64,000 nucleotides of DNA from Fragilaria crotonensis (taxonomy: Eukaryota > Bacillariophyta > Fragilariophyceae > Fragilariales > Fragilariaceae), in NCBI GenBank assembly GCA_022925895.1, contig JAKSYS010000025.1:1-64000 (forward strand). The letters are read 5' to 3'. The notes below the pieces were generated by a model, which had not been told where the DNA came from, searched no databases, and worked only from the letters and a program-made list of their open reading frames with translations. The position numbers and the translations under genes were made by a program. Positions 61,932 through 64,000 of the stretch are shown here, piece after piece; within the stretch, counting starts at the first letter, position 1, and the number at the start of each line of letters is the position of its first letter.

Positions 61932-63488
61932 CTAGTTTTCCTTCCCAAAGCCAGGTGCTTGCAAAAGGGCAAGTATCAGACCCACCCCATATCCTGTGCC
62001 ACGCTGATCGTTAGTGCCCGGTCCAGCCATGTCAACATGGAGCCAACCGCCTTTATAATCCTCAGCAAGGTGCGACTCAATGAAATGCCCTGCGCAGCTC
62101 GACTGCGCGTTGTTTCTGTCCTTGACAGAATTCTTCATATCCGCGACCTTGGAATTGAACTCATCCTTCAATAGTTCTGGAGCATAAAGAAGTGGGAAGA
62201 CTAAATCCCCCGAAATTATTCCAGCCTTTATGGCCCGTTGTTCCAGTTCTTCTGAATTTGCCAAAATGCCAGCATGAACTTTCCCAGTCGCGATGAGCTG
62301 CGCACCGGTCAACGTCGCCATGTCAACAACTAGATCGCATTCATAGTGTTTAGTTGCATGAGCGACGCCATCGCCGAGGACCAATCGTCCTTCAGCATCG
62401 CAATTGTTGATTTCCACTGTCTTTCCAGAGTACAAGGTCAAGATGTCGTCATTTCGAAACGCTAACGGACCGATTGCATTCTCGGCCAAACACAATATGA
62501 GAATCAACTTCTGATCAACCTGGAGCTTGACAGCAGCAAGGAATGCGCCTAGCATCCCAGCCGCACCTCCCATGTCGTGCTTCATTCCAGACATGCCATC
62601 TTTTGACTTGAGAGAAAGGCCACCAGTGTCATAGACAATCCCCTTGCCGACTAGTGCGACGGTTTCTTTGGAATGCTGAGTCTGCGGATTATACTCCATG
62701 ACGACCAGACGAGGAGGACTTTCCGCAGCCTTGCCGACTCCATAAAGTGCCCCGTATCCTTTTTCTTTCAATTCCTCACCCACAATCTCGGTCATGGTAA
62801 CAGAATCGAAGCGATCGGCAACTTGCCGGCACTCGTTGACAAAGGCTGTGGTAGTCAATTCCTCCGGCGTACAATCGACGAGTCGACAGGCGAGCTGCAC
62901 AGCTTCTGCCACCGCTTCGTCGGAATGGTCGGATCCACGAAGTTCTTGCAGCTTGTCATCAAAACACGACAGTCTCACGCTTGCCTCTACTTGCACCTGG
63001 CCTGTTTTTCGGTTGTACAGGGGCAATGCCTTGGCCACAGCAGAAGTTATGGCTGCGGGGTGTGAAACACCACAAACTCTGATCGACGTTATCCCCTTCT
63101 TAGGAACTGCAGATTTCAAGATTGATGTTATCTTGTGGACGGACATGGGGTGATTGTTACGACTGACAGAATCTGGCAGAGTGCAAAAGGTCAATGTTTT
63201 GCCAGTCTTCGGTAGGAAGGTTGTTGTCGACGACGCCGAGGTTTCCAGCATGGCATCCACTATTGATTCTTCAACCAAATCCATCTCAAGAGCCATCTTT
63301 CGTAACAATGGTTTCTTCCCGAACAAAAATGTTGCATCGGGGTCGCTTCCAGTAGGAGGAGCGCCGAATGAAAGTTTGAATGCCTGTAGCAGCGGAAGTG
63401 TCCGGATCTCTCGAACCTGAGTCACAAAACATGACGAGCGAGGAATGAGCAACGTTAATGAGCTGAACAACGCCATTTTTGATCTCAT
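61932..63488 (-). CDS. M17 leucyl aminopeptidase family, NPEPL1-like
   Basis: 518 aa, intronless. The C-terminal catalytic domain has GKGIVYDTGGLSLKSKDGMSGMKHDMGGAA, NNCDAEGRLVLGDGVAHA (NTDAEGRL in most relatives; here N-C in place of N-T), DMATLTGAQ, and SSCAGHFIESHL. The close agreement with NPEPL1-type peptidases (FxSxVADMKNSVKDRNNAQSSCAG) separates it from classic LAP3/PepA. Two metal ions would bind at the conserved Lys, Asp and Glu residues. The N-terminus MRSKMALFSSLTLLIPRSSC|FVTQ looks like a signal peptide with Phe at +1, so plastid or secretory routing is possible. It removes N-terminal amino acids from peptides. Confidence 0.88.
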   Translation of the reverse strand: MRSKMALFSSLTLLIPRSSCFVTQVREIRTLPLLQAFKLSFGAPPTGSDPDATFLFGKKPLLRKMALEMDLVEESIVDAMLETSASSTTTFLPKTGKTLTFCTLPDSVSRNNHPMSVHKITSILKSAVPKKGITSIRVCGVSHPAAITSAVAKALPLYNRKTGQVQVEASVRLSCFDDKLQELRGSDHSDEAVAEAVQLACRLVDCTPEELTTTAFVNECRQVADRFDSVTMTEIVGEELKEKGYGALYGVGKAAESPPRLVVMEYNPQTQHSKETVALVGKGIVYDTGGLSLKSKDGMSGMKHDMGGAAGMLGAFLAAVKLQVDQKLILILCLAENAIGPLAFRNDDILTLYSGKTVEINNCDAEGRLVLGDGVAHATKHYECDLVVDMATLTGAQLIATGKVHAGILANSEELEQRAIKAGIISGDLVFPLLYAPELLKDEFNSKVADMKNSVKDRNNAQSSCAGHFIESHLAEDYKGGWLHVDMAGPGTNDQRGTGYGVGLILALLQAPGFGKEN

Positions 63489-64000
63489 TATCCAAGATGG
63501 TGATTGGTTTCTTGTTTTTGTTTATTCCTCAATGATCCAGCAGTTGATGGATGGCGATTTATGGTTTGTGACAACGTCAGTTGTGATCAGTGATCTTGTT
63601 AGTGTGATCGTGATCCGAAAGATCTCAGAATGAGTGTGATACAACGATACAACGTGTTATACTACAACGTGGTACGTGGTACAATGGTACCATCATAGAT
63701 ACCAGAGTACCGGGTACAGGTAGTACAATGGTACAAGAACTCCGTACTACAAAACCATGTATGTACTGTACCGTACCAATTGCTGTACAAAATGAAGCAT
63801 GCAGAGGAGTATGAACATTGCAACGTGCGAACGTCGGTCGGACCGTCGGCCCACCATGAATCACAGTTCAATTCGGAGTAGAGCTTATACAGAGAGTCAG
63901 CATACATATATATATATGAAGAAGATATGCGTATAGCATGTCATACATACAATGTTGCTACCATACAATCACGGTGCCAATATGAACTTAACAAGTCAAG
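63489..64000. other. Promoter side of M17 peptidase gene, GTAC-rich; no gene seen
   Basis: 63640-63790 is dense in GTACCA/TGGTAC palindromes. A short ATATATATAT tract lies at about 63905-63918. No gene is seen up to the window end. Confidence 0.5.

Overview
This window looks like nuclear DNA of a photosynthetic stramenopile, most likely a diatom. Two host genes, 3-dehydroquinate dehydratase/shikimate dehydrogenase and plastid ribosomal protein bL28, start with a signal peptide followed by a plastid targeting segment with phenylalanine at +1, the ASAF-type signal of red-lineage complex plastids. Introns are short (mostly 63-90 nt, GT..AG), the standard code is used, genes are densely packed on both strands, and most intergenic DNA is unusually rich in GTAC-type palindromes. 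The species cannot be named from this sequence.

Layout. 1-3756: decayed Copia-type LTR retrotransposon, cut by the window start. 4020-5758: a repeat-protein gene of unknown role and eL31 (convergent). 6378-9558: frameshifted DDE transposase remnant. 9836-16903: apparently complete PAT/DIRS-type tyrosine-recombinase retrotransposon (gag, RT-RNase H, recombinase) with split direct repeats A1, B1-A2, B2 whose copies look identical. 17328-30938: host genes (PxG-repeat protein, D-cysteine desulfhydrase, CIR-like factor, MATE transporter, AP-4-like beta adaptin, shikimate enzyme, MRT4), with a 781-bp TIR element between the CIR and MATE genes. 31402-35204: a two-gene PIF/Harbinger transposon with long terminal inverted repeats and a TGA duplication. 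36065-36379: NDUFS5-like complex I subunit. 36735-37628: an 8-bp-period minisatellite of about 105 units. 38145-63488: host genes (ERV46/ERGIC3-like, tRNA-Gln(CUG), PH-C2 MCTP-like protein, SGNH hydrolase, LSM3, branched-chain aminotransferase, MDR oxidoreductase with a long disordered N-terminus, plastid bL28, ribonucleotide reductase R1, Gemin2, a FIT-like membrane protein, CDK-like kinase, M17 aminopeptidase).

The host genes do not form one pathway. They cover RNA processing (LSM3, Gemin2, CIR), translation and ribosome assembly (eL31, MRT4, bL28, tRNA), vesicle traffic and membrane contact (AP-4 beta, ERV46, MCTP-like), and plastid or mitochondrial metabolism (shikimate enzyme, NDUFS5, BCAT). 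The accessory content, three transposon classes plus a MITE-like element and a complex minisatellite, is the most distinctive part. The best candidates for something new are the intact YR retrotransposon with its UGA-separated gag/RT and palindromic target site, the Harbinger element with its unusual second gene, and the block-structured 8-bp array.

Caution: three otherwise intact host genes (MATE, MCTP-like, MDR) need four single-base insertions at short base runs to read through. This could be genuine decay or assembly indels. All exon boundaries were worked out by hand from splice signals and reading frame.
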